The notes below the pieces were generated by a model, which did not search any database, was not told the origin of the DNA, and saw only the letters and a program-made list of their open reading frames with translations. Of a DNA stretch of 64,000 bases, positions 15,309-23,953 are shown piece after piece (position 1 is the stretch's first letter; every line of letters starts with the position of its first letter). This stretch comes from Planctomycetota bacterium (GTDB lineage: Bacteria > Planctomycetota > Phycisphaerae > Phycisphaerales > UBA5793): assembly GCA_963205185.1 (NCBI GenBank), contig CAUJHZ010000070.1:49449-113448 (forward strand), written 5' to 3'. A program made the translations under genes and the position numbers.

Positions 15309-17131
15309 TATTTTCTGCTCTCCCCCGGATACATGTTCATCGCCTCGACCCAGCGTTTCATCGTGGCCTGACCGGTGGCGCGATCTTCCGGGAGAGCCAG
15401 CGGGCGGCCGCGCGCGTCGAGCACCAGCCCGACTGTGCCGCCCTTGACCTGGCGCTCGATGCGCTTTCCGGGCCCGTTGCCGAAGTCGAATCCCTTGGCC
15501 GGATCGATGATGACCATCGCCGTTTCGCCTTGCGCCAGCGGGAAGAGTTTCAGATCGCCATACATCATCTCGCCGCGCTCGTTGAGGCTGCTTCCCTTGA
15601 TCTCGTACGAGAAGCACGGCCTGCCTTCCTTGCCCGTGCCCTTGGCCGCCACGCACGTGCCGAGGTAGATCAGGCAGTCCTTCTCGAAGACCTCCGTCGC
15701 CGCCTTCGGGTGCACTTCCGCCAGCACGCCCAGGTGCGGCATCATAAAGATCGAATCCTTGGCCAGCGTCGTGAACCCTTCAGGTTCAAACGCGTCAATG
15801 AGCAGCATGGCGGTCTGGTTCATGCGCGGCGCGTGGCTGAGCACGCCGCCGGACGCCACGAGCAGGTCGAGTTTCATGTTGTCCACGATCGTCTGCCCGC
15901 CGACCTGCTGGCTGAAGGTGTCGCCGACGGTGCGCTGCTGCTGCACACCCTTGAGCGTCGTGGCGAATTCCTTGTGCTGCTGGTACGCCAGGCGCAGCGC
16001 CTCGCGCGCCACCGCCTGCTCGAAGATCAGCGCCTCGCGCGTCTGCGGGATCGTCGTCGGGCGGATCATCTTGTTCTTCACCCGGTTGCGCAGTTCGCGC
16101 TCGTCCATGTCGAAGTGCACCCACCGGAGGATCTTGGGCATCGTCGCCTCGGCGCACACGTTGCTGATCGAATAACTCATCCCCAGGTTCGCACTCACCG
16201 TGCGGTTGAACGTCTTGTCGAACACGCTGAACACGTCCGTCGTCGCGCCGCCGATGTCCACGCCCACGGCGTTGATGCCCTGCGTGTTGGCGATCGTCTG
16301 GAGGATGTTGCCCACCGCGCCTGGCGTGGGCATGATCGGCGCATCGGTCCACGTCATGAGTTTGTCGTACCCCGGCGCGTGGGCCATGACGTGCTCGAGG
16401 AACACGTCGTGAATCGCGTCGCGCGCCGGGCTGAGGTTCTCATATTCGAGTACCGGCCGCAGGTTCTCGACGATGGACAGTTCGACGTCCTCATCGAAGG
16501 TCTTCTCGACCAGCGGAGCGGCATCCTTGTTGCCCGCGAAGATGATCGGCAGGCGATACTTGCCGCCGAAGCGCGGCCGGGGCTTGGCGGGTGCGATGAG
16601 TTCGGCGATCTGCACCACCTGTGTCGTGTTGCCACCGTCCACCCCGCCCGAGATGAGGATCATGTCCGGCCGCAGTTCGCGGATGCGCTGGATCTGGTCG
16701 TGGGGCTTGCGCTTGTCGTTGCTGGCGATCGTGTCCATGACGATGGCCCCGGCGCCCAGCGCCGCCCGCTTGGCGCTGGCCGCGGTCATCTCCTTGATGA
16801 CGCCGGCGACCATCATCTGCAGTCCGCCGCCGGCCGAAGAGGTGGAAATGTAGATGTCGCAGCCTTCGGTCTCGGTGGCGGGATGGATGAGCTTGCCATC
16901 GTCATCGACAAACCGCCGACCGGCCAGTTCGCCGACTTCGGTTACGGCATTGATGACGCCCATGGTGACGTCGGCAAAGGGCTCTTCGACGGTGGTGGGG
17001 GCCTCGCCGCGATGGGTCTGGCGGTAACTGTCGCCGACTTTCTGGATGAGGATGGCCTTGGTGGTCGTGGAGCCGCAATCGGTCGCCAGGATCACCTTTA
17101 TCTTGTCAGGATCGAGGTTTTTCATCGGCAC
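15308..17131 (-). CDS. MutL-like ASKHA-fold ATPase (glutamate mutase MutL family)
   Basis: Two actin/Hsp70-type phosphate loops are visible: DCGSTTTKAILI near residue 19 and GVDIGGATTDVFSVF in the second half; LISGGVDGGNTTQV lies between. This matches the MutL family (PF13941), named for its place beside glutamate mutase and related to hydantoinase/reactivase ATPases. Length is 607 residues. The B12-binding and catalytic subunits of glutamate mutase are absent, so the original family role is unlikely here. Downstream genes code for a barrel/KOW protein and four membrane proteins, which suggests that the ATPase powers or assembles a membrane complex. Confidence 0.85.
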   Translation of the reverse strand: MPMKNLDPDKIKVILATDCGSTTTKAILIQKVGDSYRQTHRGEAPTTVEEPFADVTMGVINAVTEVGELAGRRFVDDDGKLIHPATETEGCDIYISTSSAGGGLQMMVAGVIKEMTAASAKRAALGAGAIVMDTIASNDKRKPHDQIQRIRELRPDMILISGGVDGGNTTQVVQIAELIAPAKPRPRFGGKYRLPIIFAGNKDAAPLVEKTFDEDVELSIVENLRPVLEYENLSPARDAIHDVFLEHVMAHAPGYDKLMTWTDAPIMPTPGAVGNILQTIANTQGINAVGVDIGGATTDVFSVFDKTFNRTVSANLGMSYSISNVCAEATMPKILRWVHFDMDERELRNRVKNKMIRPTTIPQTREALIFEQAVAREALRLAYQQHKEFATTLKGVQQQRTVGDTFSQQVGGQTIVDNMKLDLLVASGGVLSHAPRMNQTAMLLIDAFEPEGFTTLAKDSIFMMPHLGVLAEVHPKAATEVFEKDCLIYLGTCVAAKGTGKEGRPCFSYEIKGSSLNERGEMMYGDLKLFPLAQGETAMVIIDPAKGFDFGNGPGKRIERQVKGGTVGLVLDARGRPLALPEDRATGQATMKRWVEAMNMYPGESRK

Positions 17132-17262
17132 AGTGTAGGTCGGACGAACTCACCGCGCCGAGGCCCGGAACACGGATCGGGCCGTGCCCGGAAGCAAGGG
17201 ACCGCACACCGACGACTGGCAAGGCCTCGCGCCTCGCGTTGCGGTACTGAGAAGGTGTGGAT

Positions 17263-17388
17263 GCCGTGGTCAAGCGAGGCTCGGGGAGCGCGGGCCACGC
17301 GAGTGCGCGACTCGGAGACGACGAGTTTGAATGCCTGATACGCCTCGGCGTGGCCCGCCGGTCGCAGAGCCGACCTCTGGACCACGGC
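17263..17388. repeat. Imperfect long inverted repeat between operon genes
   Basis: The left arm (17263-17301) begins GCCGTGGTC and ends GCGGGCCACGC. The right arm (17348-17388) is its inverse with an insertion of a few bases in the middle. A 46-nt spacer separates them. It fills the 268-bp gap between the 119-residue protein gene and the MutL-like gene, and could be a MITE remnant or an RNA hairpin that separates two transcripts. Confidence 0.6.
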
Positions 17389-17399
17389 ACCGGCACTGC

Positions 17400-17759
17400 T
17401 CACTCGGCCTTCTTCGCCTCTCGCTTCTTCGCCTCGGCTTCGGCTTCGAGTTCTTCGATGCGGTTGATGATGTACTCCATCGAGCCGCGCTTCTCGAGGA
17501 ACGCCGAAAAGTGGCGGTAATTGTCGTACGACTGCTGGCGCAGGATCGACCAGAACGCCGGCTGAAAAACATGCATCGTGCTCGCCGCGAGATAGTTCAG
17601 CGGCCGTGTCATCTCCAGCAGCACGACGCCCGGCATCGCCAGCCGCCGCCGCGCGATCTCCCGGCAGGCCCACTCGACCACCGGCTTCTGCTCCTCGGTC
17701 GGCTCGGCCGGGCCCGGCGGATCGACAGCGAACGCATTCTTGAACCAGCCCTTGGCCAT
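17400..17759 (-). CDS. Small conserved-looking hypothetical protein (119 aa)
   Basis: The central stretch (about 28-75: WACREIARRRLAMPGVVLLE, then MTRPLNYLAASTMHVFQPAF) holds one hydrophobic amphipathic region, and residues 80-119 form a charged coiled coil rich in Glu, Ala and Lys (RIEELEAEAEAKKREAKKAE). I recall similar small proteins in planctomycetes but no function. It is 7 bp downstream of a lipoprotein gene and upstream of the MutL-like gene, so it may belong to either unit. Confidence 0.65.
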   Translation of the reverse strand: MAKGWFKNAFAVDPPGPAEPTEEQKPVVEWACREIARRRLAMPGVVLLEMTRPLNYLAASTMHVFQPAFWSILRQQSYDNYRHFSAFLEKRGSMEYIINRIEELEAEAEAKKREAKKAE

Positions 17760-17766
17760 CAGAGCC

Positions 17767-18318
17767 TCATGAAATGAGCAGCAGTTTGAAGTGTCCGTCT
17801 TCGCGAATGAGATCGAGCTTCGTGAATCGCAGGCTCGCGCGCACCGGCGTGACGATCTCCATGCGGTACGTGTCGCCAGCGCTGTGCCAGGTCACGTCCG
17901 GGCTGCTCAGCCCGCCGGTCATGCGATTGAGCGTCATGATCACATCGCGCTGATTGGCGATCAGCCAGTCCACCGCCTCGTGCGGATCGCGCTGGGCGTC
18001 GATGTACACCTGCTTGGCGGCCTTTGAGACCAGTTGATCGAAGATGAGATCGACCTCCGCCATCGCCAGGCAGTTGCGCAGGTGCAGCACAAGGTGCTCG
18101 GGCAGATAGCAGTTCAGCGTCACCGTGCCATCCGTGTGTTCGACGCGAAGTTCGGGCCCCTTCGCATCGACCGGGCGCGCCTTGCCCTCGCTCAGTTCGT
18201 TGAACTGCTTGGCCTTGTCGGCCCAGTGATCGCGCCGCGAAAGCTCGACCTGGCAGCCGCTCAGCAGCGCCGCAACCCCCGCGGCCAGCGCAACATGGAT
18301 GGTGTGCGCCCGCCTCAT
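17767..18318 (-). CDS. Predicted lipoprotein, translationally coupled to nadB
   Basis: A 183-residue protein with a type II signal peptide: MRRAHTIHVALAAGVAALLS then G-C (lipobox LLSGC, Cys 22). The mature part has no domain that I recognise; it includes LNCYLPEHLVLHLRNCLAM and ends in a hydrophobic strand HFKLLLIS. Its ATG overlaps the nadB stop by 4 bp (18315-18318), which implies coupling. It lies 7 bp before the 119-residue protein gene. Membrane-attached, function unknown. Confidence 0.75.
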   Translation of the reverse strand: MRRAHTIHVALAAGVAALLSGCQVELSRRDHWADKAKQFNELSEGKARPVDAKGPELRVEHTDGTVTLNCYLPEHLVLHLRNCLAMAEVDLIFDQLVSKAAKQVYIDAQRDPHEAVDWLIANQRDVIMTLNRMTGGLSSPDVTWHSAGDTYRMEIVTPVRASLRFTKLDLIREDGHFKLLLIS

Positions 18319-19994
18319 GTCGGCGCTCCCGTCGCCACGGTCGGCACGTCGATGGTTGCGGGCTCGGACTGCCCCTTGCGCCAGAGGTCGTGGCAGCGGA
18401 ATGCCTCGCGCGCGTCGGGGAAGTCGCGGCGGTTGTGCACGCCCCGGCTCTCCTGGCGCCACAGGGCGCTCTTGCAGATCAGCGCCGCGACGAGAAGCAT
18501 GTTCTGCGTTTCCCAACCCATCGGATCGTCGAAAATCTTGTCCAGCGTGTAGCGGCCCCAGAAGTCGATCATGTCGCGCACGTCGCTCATCGTCTGCCCG
18601 CTGCGCGTAATGCCCAGGTGCCGCCACACCACGCTGCGCAGGCTCGAGCGCACGTCGGTCAGGTCGAGCCCGCCATGCTCCGAGAGGGCGATGTCGCTGA
18701 TGATGCGCTTGGGCGTGCGCGGGCCGTTGCCCGGCTCGCGCTGCTCGGCGCAGGTGCGGCCGGTGATCTCGCCGCGCACCAGCCCTTCGAGCAGGCTGTT
18801 GCTCGCCAGGCGATTGGCGCCGTGCAGCCGAGAGCACGCCGCCTCGCCGCAGGCGTAGAGCCCGGGGCGGTTCGTGCGCCCCTCGGCGTCCACGTGAATC
18901 CCGCCGATCGTGTAATGGGCGCTGGGCTGGACGGGGATGAGATCGTGCTCGGGGTCGATGTCGAAGCGCGCCAGTTGGGCCGCGATTCCAGGAAACCGTT
19001 CGGCGAAGAACCCCGGTTTGAAGTGCCGCGCGTCGAGAAATACGTGCGAATCGCCCGTATCGGCCAGCTGGTCGATGATCGCCCGGCTCACCACGTCGCG
19101 CGGGGCCAGTTCGGCCATGGGATGCGCGCCAAGCATGAATCGCTCGCCGCGTCGATCGACCAGATGCGCCCCCTCGCCGCGCACCGCTTCGGTGATGAGC
19201 GATCGCTCGGCGCCGGCGACGTAGAGCGTGGTCGGGTGGAACTGGATGAAGGCCATGTCGGCCGCGGCGGCGCCGGCGCGATAGGCCATGGCGATGCCAT
19301 CGCCGGTCGTGCCTGCCGGGTTGGTCGTTTCGCGGTAGACCCCGCCCGCCCCGCCGGTGGCGATGATCGTCGCCCACGCCCAGATCATCTGCAAGCCGTA
19401 CTTCGGATGATGCGTGATGGCGCCGACCACGGGACTGTTGTCGCCGTCGGATACCGTCAGCAGATCGAGCGCGAAGCAGTTCTCGAACACTCGGATCGCC
19501 GCGGTGCGCTGCACCTGCTGGCCGAGGCAGCGCACCAGTTCGCGGCCGGTCGCGTCGCCGTCGGAGTGGAGGATGCGCGACTCGCGGTGCCCACCTTCTC
19601 GGCCCAGCGAGATCTCGCCCTCTTCATTGACGTCAAAGCGCATGCCCCAGCGGCGCAGTTCCTCGATGCGCGGCCGGGCGCCGGCGACGGTGCTCTGCAC
19701 GATCGACGCATCGCACAGCCCGCCGCCCGTGTCGATCGTGTCTTCGACGTGCATGCGCACGGCCTGCTCGGAAGTGCCCAGCACCGCGGCGATGCCGCCC
19801 TGGGCCCACGCGGTGCTCGATTTTCTGATGTCGCCTTTGGCCAGCACGATCACCTCGCCGTGCTCGGCGGCGGCGATGGCGGCGCGCAGGCCGGCGACGC
19901 CCGAGCCGACGATCAGCGTGTCGCAAAAGATCTGCGGCAGCAGGCTGGCGCGGAAGGGGATGAGATAGCGGCGCTCGTCAAACAGTGCGTGCAT
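18315..19994 (-). CDS. nadB: L-aspartate oxidase
   Basis: NadB oxidises L-aspartate to iminoaspartate with FAD, the first step of bacterial NAD synthesis. The dinucleotide fold appears at DTLIVGSGVAGLRAAIAAAE, then KSSTAWAQGGIAAVLG (flavin loop), the substrate region REGGHRESRILHSDGDATGRE, and HFKPGFFAERFPGI plus PSAHYTIGGIHVDAEGRTNRPGLYACGEAACS given here in parts. These match the succinate dehydrogenase/aspartate oxidase family; absence of Sdh partners and 559-residue length favour NadB. nadA and nadC are not in the window. Confidence 0.95.
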   Translation of the reverse strand: MHALFDERRYLIPFRASLLPQIFCDTLIVGSGVAGLRAAIAAAEHGEVIVLAKGDIRKSSTAWAQGGIAAVLGTSEQAVRMHVEDTIDTGGGLCDASIVQSTVAGARPRIEELRRWGMRFDVNEEGEISLGREGGHRESRILHSDGDATGRELVRCLGQQVQRTAAIRVFENCFALDLLTVSDGDNSPVVGAITHHPKYGLQMIWAWATIIATGGAGGVYRETTNPAGTTGDGIAMAYRAGAAAADMAFIQFHPTTLYVAGAERSLITEAVRGEGAHLVDRRGERFMLGAHPMAELAPRDVVSRAIIDQLADTGDSHVFLDARHFKPGFFAERFPGIAAQLARFDIDPEHDLIPVQPSAHYTIGGIHVDAEGRTNRPGLYACGEAACSRLHGANRLASNSLLEGLVRGEITGRTCAEQREPGNGPRTPKRIISDIALSEHGGLDLTDVRSSLRSVVWRHLGITRSGQTMSDVRDMIDFWGRYTLDKIFDDPMGWETQNMLLVAALICKSALWRQESRGVHNRRDFPDAREAFRCHDLWRKGQSEPATIDVPTVATGAPT

Positions 19995-20067
19995 GAGTCA
20001 GGCTCCGGCCGATGAACTCAGGCGCAGCGCGACGAGAAGCACCGACCCGTCCAGGTGAGCAGGCGAG

Positions 20068-22203
20068 TCAGCCGCCGCCGCGATTGCGCCCCACGCCGCC
20101 GGGATTCATTCCCTCGGGCATCTGTGTTGCGTTCTGAACCGCACGCATCCACTCCTCCAGCAGAGCGCTGACCATGACCCACTGGTCGACAAACTCGTTA
20201 TTGCTGGTGCGGGTGGCGACGCTTTCCATAGAGGACGCCAGCGGATCAACAACTGCATTGATCCCCACCAGTACTTCCTGTGGCACATCAGGCGCTTCGA
20301 AGTACCACTGACCGTCCCGATTGACGAAATTCTGTCCAGCCAACTCGGGAACATCGTCCGTCCAGGCGGTCATCCGCGAGTTGTCATATGAAAAAGTCAC
20401 GCTTTCAAGATCGATGCCGGCGAAGTCCGGCAAACCACCCGTCAGCAACTGCATCATTGTCGGGAGCAGCATCCCGCCGATGGGATTCTCGCCCGCCATG
20501 CGTTGGATTTCGCTCTCAAAGCGAGGATCAGACTTCAACTCGGCGAGCCCAACCCCGAACTGCTGCTCCGACGCCGCGCTCAGCTTGGCCGCCGCTTCGG
20601 TGAGTCGCTTGGATGCATCGACGGCGGCCTGTTGCTCGGGCGTCGTCACCAACACGAGAGAAGAAATCTCGTCAAAGCGACCAGAGTCAATGATCGCCTT
20701 GGCGCGCTGCAGTAATCCCAGCGGGCTGCCGGTGTCGGCGATCGGCTCTTCGATCGTCGGCACCGTCTCGGCCAGTTCGGTCAGGTCGCGAACTTCGGCC
20801 ACGGCCTGGCCGGTGATGTACTCGAGACTCTGGCGGATCATCGCGGCGAGGTTCTGGTTCGCCGCGGTCTCCTGCTCGGTGCGGCCGGACTCGGGAATCG
20901 AGTCGAGAGCCTCTTTCAACGCGGCCTCGGCGGCGTCGCGCGCTTCCTTGGCCTGCGCATCCAGCGCTGCCGCCATCGCGGCGTCTTCGCCGCCGCGCCC
21001 GAGCGCTTCGGCGTGGTCGGCCACTCGGTGAACCAGTTGCGCGAATGTTTCGATGCTCATCGCCTGCCGCCAGAGCACCTGGCCCAGCACCTGCTGCGCC
21101 TGAGCGGTGCGCCCACCGCCGGGCCCGGCCTGGCGCGCGTCGGTCAGAGCCGCTTCGGCCGCCTGCCGGGCAGATTCGAACAGCGGCATCAGGCCGGTCT
21201 CGTACTGGCTGGTGAGCGGCTTGTAGACCTCGTTGAACTCTTCGATCGCCTGCCGCAGGTCAGCCTGCAGCTGCACGCCCTCGGCGGCGACTTCCTGCTG
21301 GCGCGCCTTGATGCGGGCCCGCGCGGCGTCGAGATCCTTGAGTTCCCCCTCCGCCTGCAGCACGTACTGCTGCGCGCGGGCTAGTTCCGGCTGAAGCACA
21401 TCGAGCTGCGCCTCGAGGTTCGCGGCGTTCACCTGGTGCTTGTCCGCCTGGCGGGCCACGGCGGCGGCCTCTTCGATCTTGGCGATCCGCTGATCCAGCG
21501 GCGCCGACAGCGCCGCCTCGCGCTGCACCGCCGCCTGCTCGCCGAACTGGTTGATCTTGCGCGTCTCATCCGCGATGCGCGACTCGAGCGCCGCGATCTG
21601 CTCTTTCAACTTTGACACGTTGCCCTGCTGGGCCGCGAGACGCGTACGGGCATCCTGCGCCTGGCTGTCGATCTGCCGCAGCGCCGCCGAAGGGTCGTAC
21701 GCGGCGTTGGCGGCGACGATGGCCTGCAGTTCGAGCACGGCGGCGATATGCGAATTGGCCAGTGAAATGAGGTTCTGCACCGCCGCGTCAGCGCGATTCG
21801 CCTCTTCGAGGTGCAGCCGCGCCAGGCCGAGGTTCGCCTCGGTGCGCAGTGCGGCGCTGGCGGCCTTCTGCTCGTTGAGGGCGCCGGAGGAGCTGCCCGC
21901 GCTGAGGTTCTGCTTGATCTGCGTCAGATCAGCGGCGGCCTTTTCCATCGGGTTGAACGCGCTCGCGTTGCCGATCGCCTGCGCCTGCTCATCGTCCTTG
22001 AGCCATTCGGTCTGCTCGGCGGTCATCGGCGTCGGATAGGCGTCCTTGAGCGTGTAGGTCTGGATCTGCCCGGATGCCTTCTCGAGCTGCTCCTGCGCGG
22101 CGTTGCGGGCTTCGCCCGACTCGTTCTTGCAGCCTGACAGCGGCAGCGCCAGCAGCGCGCCCACCGCGAGCAGGCGAGCACCCGAAGTCGTAAGTTCCAT
22201 CAT
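20068..22203 (-). CDS. Large coiled-coil lipoprotein
   Basis: The signal peptide ends in LPLSGC (Cys 25), a lipobox. Residues about 80-440 are almost entirely helical and rich in Ala, Gln and Glu, with long heptad stretches such as LKEQIAALESRIADETRKIN. This suggests a periplasmic coiled coil. The C-terminal 200 residues look globular (SYDNSRMTAWTDDVPELAGQ) and end in a Gly/Arg/Asn tail. GAAAGG lies 7 nt before the ATG at 22203. No family recognised. It could span the periplasm, but no partner is adjacent. Confidence 0.75.
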   Translation of the reverse strand: MMELTTSGARLLAVGALLALPLSGCKNESGEARNAAQEQLEKASGQIQTYTLKDAYPTPMTAEQTEWLKDDEQAQAIGNASAFNPMEKAAADLTQIKQNLSAGSSSGALNEQKAASAALRTEANLGLARLHLEEANRADAAVQNLISLANSHIAAVLELQAIVAANAAYDPSAALRQIDSQAQDARTRLAAQQGNVSKLKEQIAALESRIADETRKINQFGEQAAVQREAALSAPLDQRIAKIEEAAAVARQADKHQVNAANLEAQLDVLQPELARAQQYVLQAEGELKDLDAARARIKARQQEVAAEGVQLQADLRQAIEEFNEVYKPLTSQYETGLMPLFESARQAAEAALTDARQAGPGGGRTAQAQQVLGQVLWRQAMSIETFAQLVHRVADHAEALGRGGEDAAMAAALDAQAKEARDAAEAALKEALDSIPESGRTEQETAANQNLAAMIRQSLEYITGQAVAEVRDLTELAETVPTIEEPIADTGSPLGLLQRAKAIIDSGRFDEISSLVLVTTPEQQAAVDASKRLTEAAAKLSAASEQQFGVGLAELKSDPRFESEIQRMAGENPIGGMLLPTMMQLLTGGLPDFAGIDLESVTFSYDNSRMTAWTDDVPELAGQNFVNRDGQWYFEAPDVPQEVLVGINAVVDPLASSMESVATRTSNNEFVDQWVMVSALLEEWMRAVQNATQMPEGMNPGGVGRNRGGG

Positions 22204-22355
22204 TCGCGGGCCTTTCGTCGAAATGGTCCGTCAAGTGCGTCGTCGATCTCCGCGCGTCGCCGCGCTGCATGCGCCGCGAAGCACCACCCACCGAAGAGTC
22301 TAGTGTAGCGCGGTCCCTTCCGCCGGGAACGCGCCCCGCCCCCTCCCGGGCGGGT

Positions 22356-23711
22356 CTATCGCGACGGTTTGTCCTGCTCGCCCGGTGTCGGAGGCGGCTG
22401 GTTCGAGCCGTCCTGTCCGTCGATTTCACGCGGTTCGACGCGGGCGTGGTCGAGGTCGAAGGTCACCATGGGAGGCTCGTACACAATGGGGTAGTCCGGC
22501 CGGGGGGTGTACATCGAACGCATCCAGTCCACCGCCCGCGTGAACTTCACATCCGCCTGGTCGCGGAACGCCGGCTGCCAGCGGTCCACGTCGGGGTGCG
22601 GGTAGATCGAGCGGTCGCGCGGCAGGCCGAGTTGCAGCAGGGGCGACCGTTCCGGCCGGTCGTAGTTGATCATCGGCTCGCCGTGGAGTTTCGTGCGTTC
22701 GAGGATGAGCAGGTTGGTGTACACCGTGTTGGCCGTGTGCGACTGCCTGTTAAACAGGAAGAACTGCCCGGCCTCGAGTCCGCCGTGGCACTGGTTGGTC
22801 GCACACGAGTTCATGAGCCAGGTGTTGTGCACGTTCAGGCGGAACTTGTTGAGCGAGACCGGTTCGCCGCGTACGCGCACTTCGCCGTAGAGGTCCCGCG
22901 CCTGCAGCCGGAAGATATCCGTGAGAATCTCGACCGGGTCGCGGCGGAAGTACGCCTTCTTGCCCTCGGGCGTGGTCGGCATCAGGTCCGAAGTGGCGTG
23001 CTCGCTGAGCAGCCGCTCGATCGTCGATCGTCGGATGAGCAGGGGCGGGGGATTGTCGAGATCGATCTCGTAGACGCGGATGAGATTCACGTCGTCATCG
23101 CTGAGAAGCATGGTCGGCGAGAGCCGCCCGCCGGGCTGGGCGCCTGGCTCGGGTTCGGGACCTCCCGTCTCCGCCTCGCGCTCGGCTTCCGATTGCTTAT
23201 CTTCAAGTTCGATGGCCGCGTTGACGACGCGCAGCAGTTCGCGCGCCTCTTCAAGGCGCGGGTTGTCGTCGAGCAGTTCTTCCAGTTCGGTCGCGGCCAG
23301 TTCGAGGCGGCGCCGGCTGTAGATCCACTGGCAGAAGCGCAGCCGCTGGGCGTAATCATCAGGCCGGATCGACTTCTTCAGTTCGTCGTAGTATTCGTCG
23401 AACGTCTTGAGCGGCACGACGTCGAGGACGTCGGCGATCTTGAAGCGCGTGTCGATGCCCGCGATCTCGAGCACCAGTTCGAAGCGATCCTTGTCCTTGA
23501 TCCGCCCGCGGAAGCGCCGGCCGTCGTTCATGATGATCAGGCTCTGGCCGGGCTCGTCGGCCACCGGCGGGTCGCCCTGCCTGGCGCCGGGCGGCGGCGT
23601 TTCAACCTGCGCCATCGCGCGGGGCGCGGCGATGGCCGTGAGCGCCGCCGCGATGAGCAGGGACACCGCCGGCAGGACCAGTCTGCGCCGCGTGCGCGGA
23701 TGTGGTTGCAT
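22356..23711 (-). CDS. Exported protein with CX4CH motif
   Basis: The 451-residue protein has a signal peptide (about 1-34, ending APRAMAQ). A short SH3-like segment follows (SLIIMNDGRRFRGRIKDKDR), then a helical, acidic linker and a C-terminal domain with the motif C-A-T-N-Q-C-H around residue 305. CX4CH can attach heme c in place of CXXCH; the second candidate ligand is not identified. The ATG at 23711 has GGGAG 6 nt upstream; an in-frame TTG two codons earlier is less likely. Similar planctomycete exported proteins with C-type motifs exist, but function is unknown. Confidence 0.7.
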   Translation of the reverse strand: MQPHPRTRRRLVLPAVSLLIAAALTAIAAPRAMAQVETPPPGARQGDPPVADEPGQSLIIMNDGRRFRGRIKDKDRFELVLEIAGIDTRFKIADVLDVVPLKTFDEYYDELKKSIRPDDYAQRLRFCQWIYSRRRLELAATELEELLDDNPRLEEARELLRVVNAAIELEDKQSEAEREAETGGPEPEPGAQPGGRLSPTMLLSDDDVNLIRVYEIDLDNPPPLLIRRSTIERLLSEHATSDLMPTTPEGKKAYFRRDPVEILTDIFRLQARDLYGEVRVRGEPVSLNKFRLNVHNTWLMNSCATNQCHGGLEAGQFFLFNRQSHTANTVYTNLLILERTKLHGEPMINYDRPERSPLLQLGLPRDRSIYPHPDVDRWQPAFRDQADVKFTRAVDWMRSMYTPRPDYPIVYEPPMVTFDLDHARVEPREIDGQDGSNQPPPTPGEQDKPSR

Positions 23712-23953
23712 GATCAACTCCCATGTGAGCCGCCGGCGCGAGGCGCAGACCGAACAGCCCCGTCAACAACGCTCGTGGCTGCCGCGGCGGGCAACGCTGC
23801 TGGGGCAACGTCAAGCGTAAGGCCCGCCCGCCGGTGGAGCAAGTTCACCTCCGGGCCGGCCCGCCTTACCTGATGCGCACGCGAGATGAATTGTTCCCTT
23901 TTCGCGCGATTGGAAGCGCAATCGCCCGCCAGCCCGCCGCTGGGGCCGCTCCG

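Noticed and set aside
14868..15656. 262-codon frame containing the GxxExxY protein
   Set aside because: The first half is out-of-frame MutL-like gene sequence; the GTG at 15266 with a GGAG site gives the proper family length.
17767..19377. Long 536-codon minus frame read as one protein
   Set aside because: Its first two thirds overlap nadB out of frame; only the last 183 codons, from ATG 18318 with a lipobox, are real.
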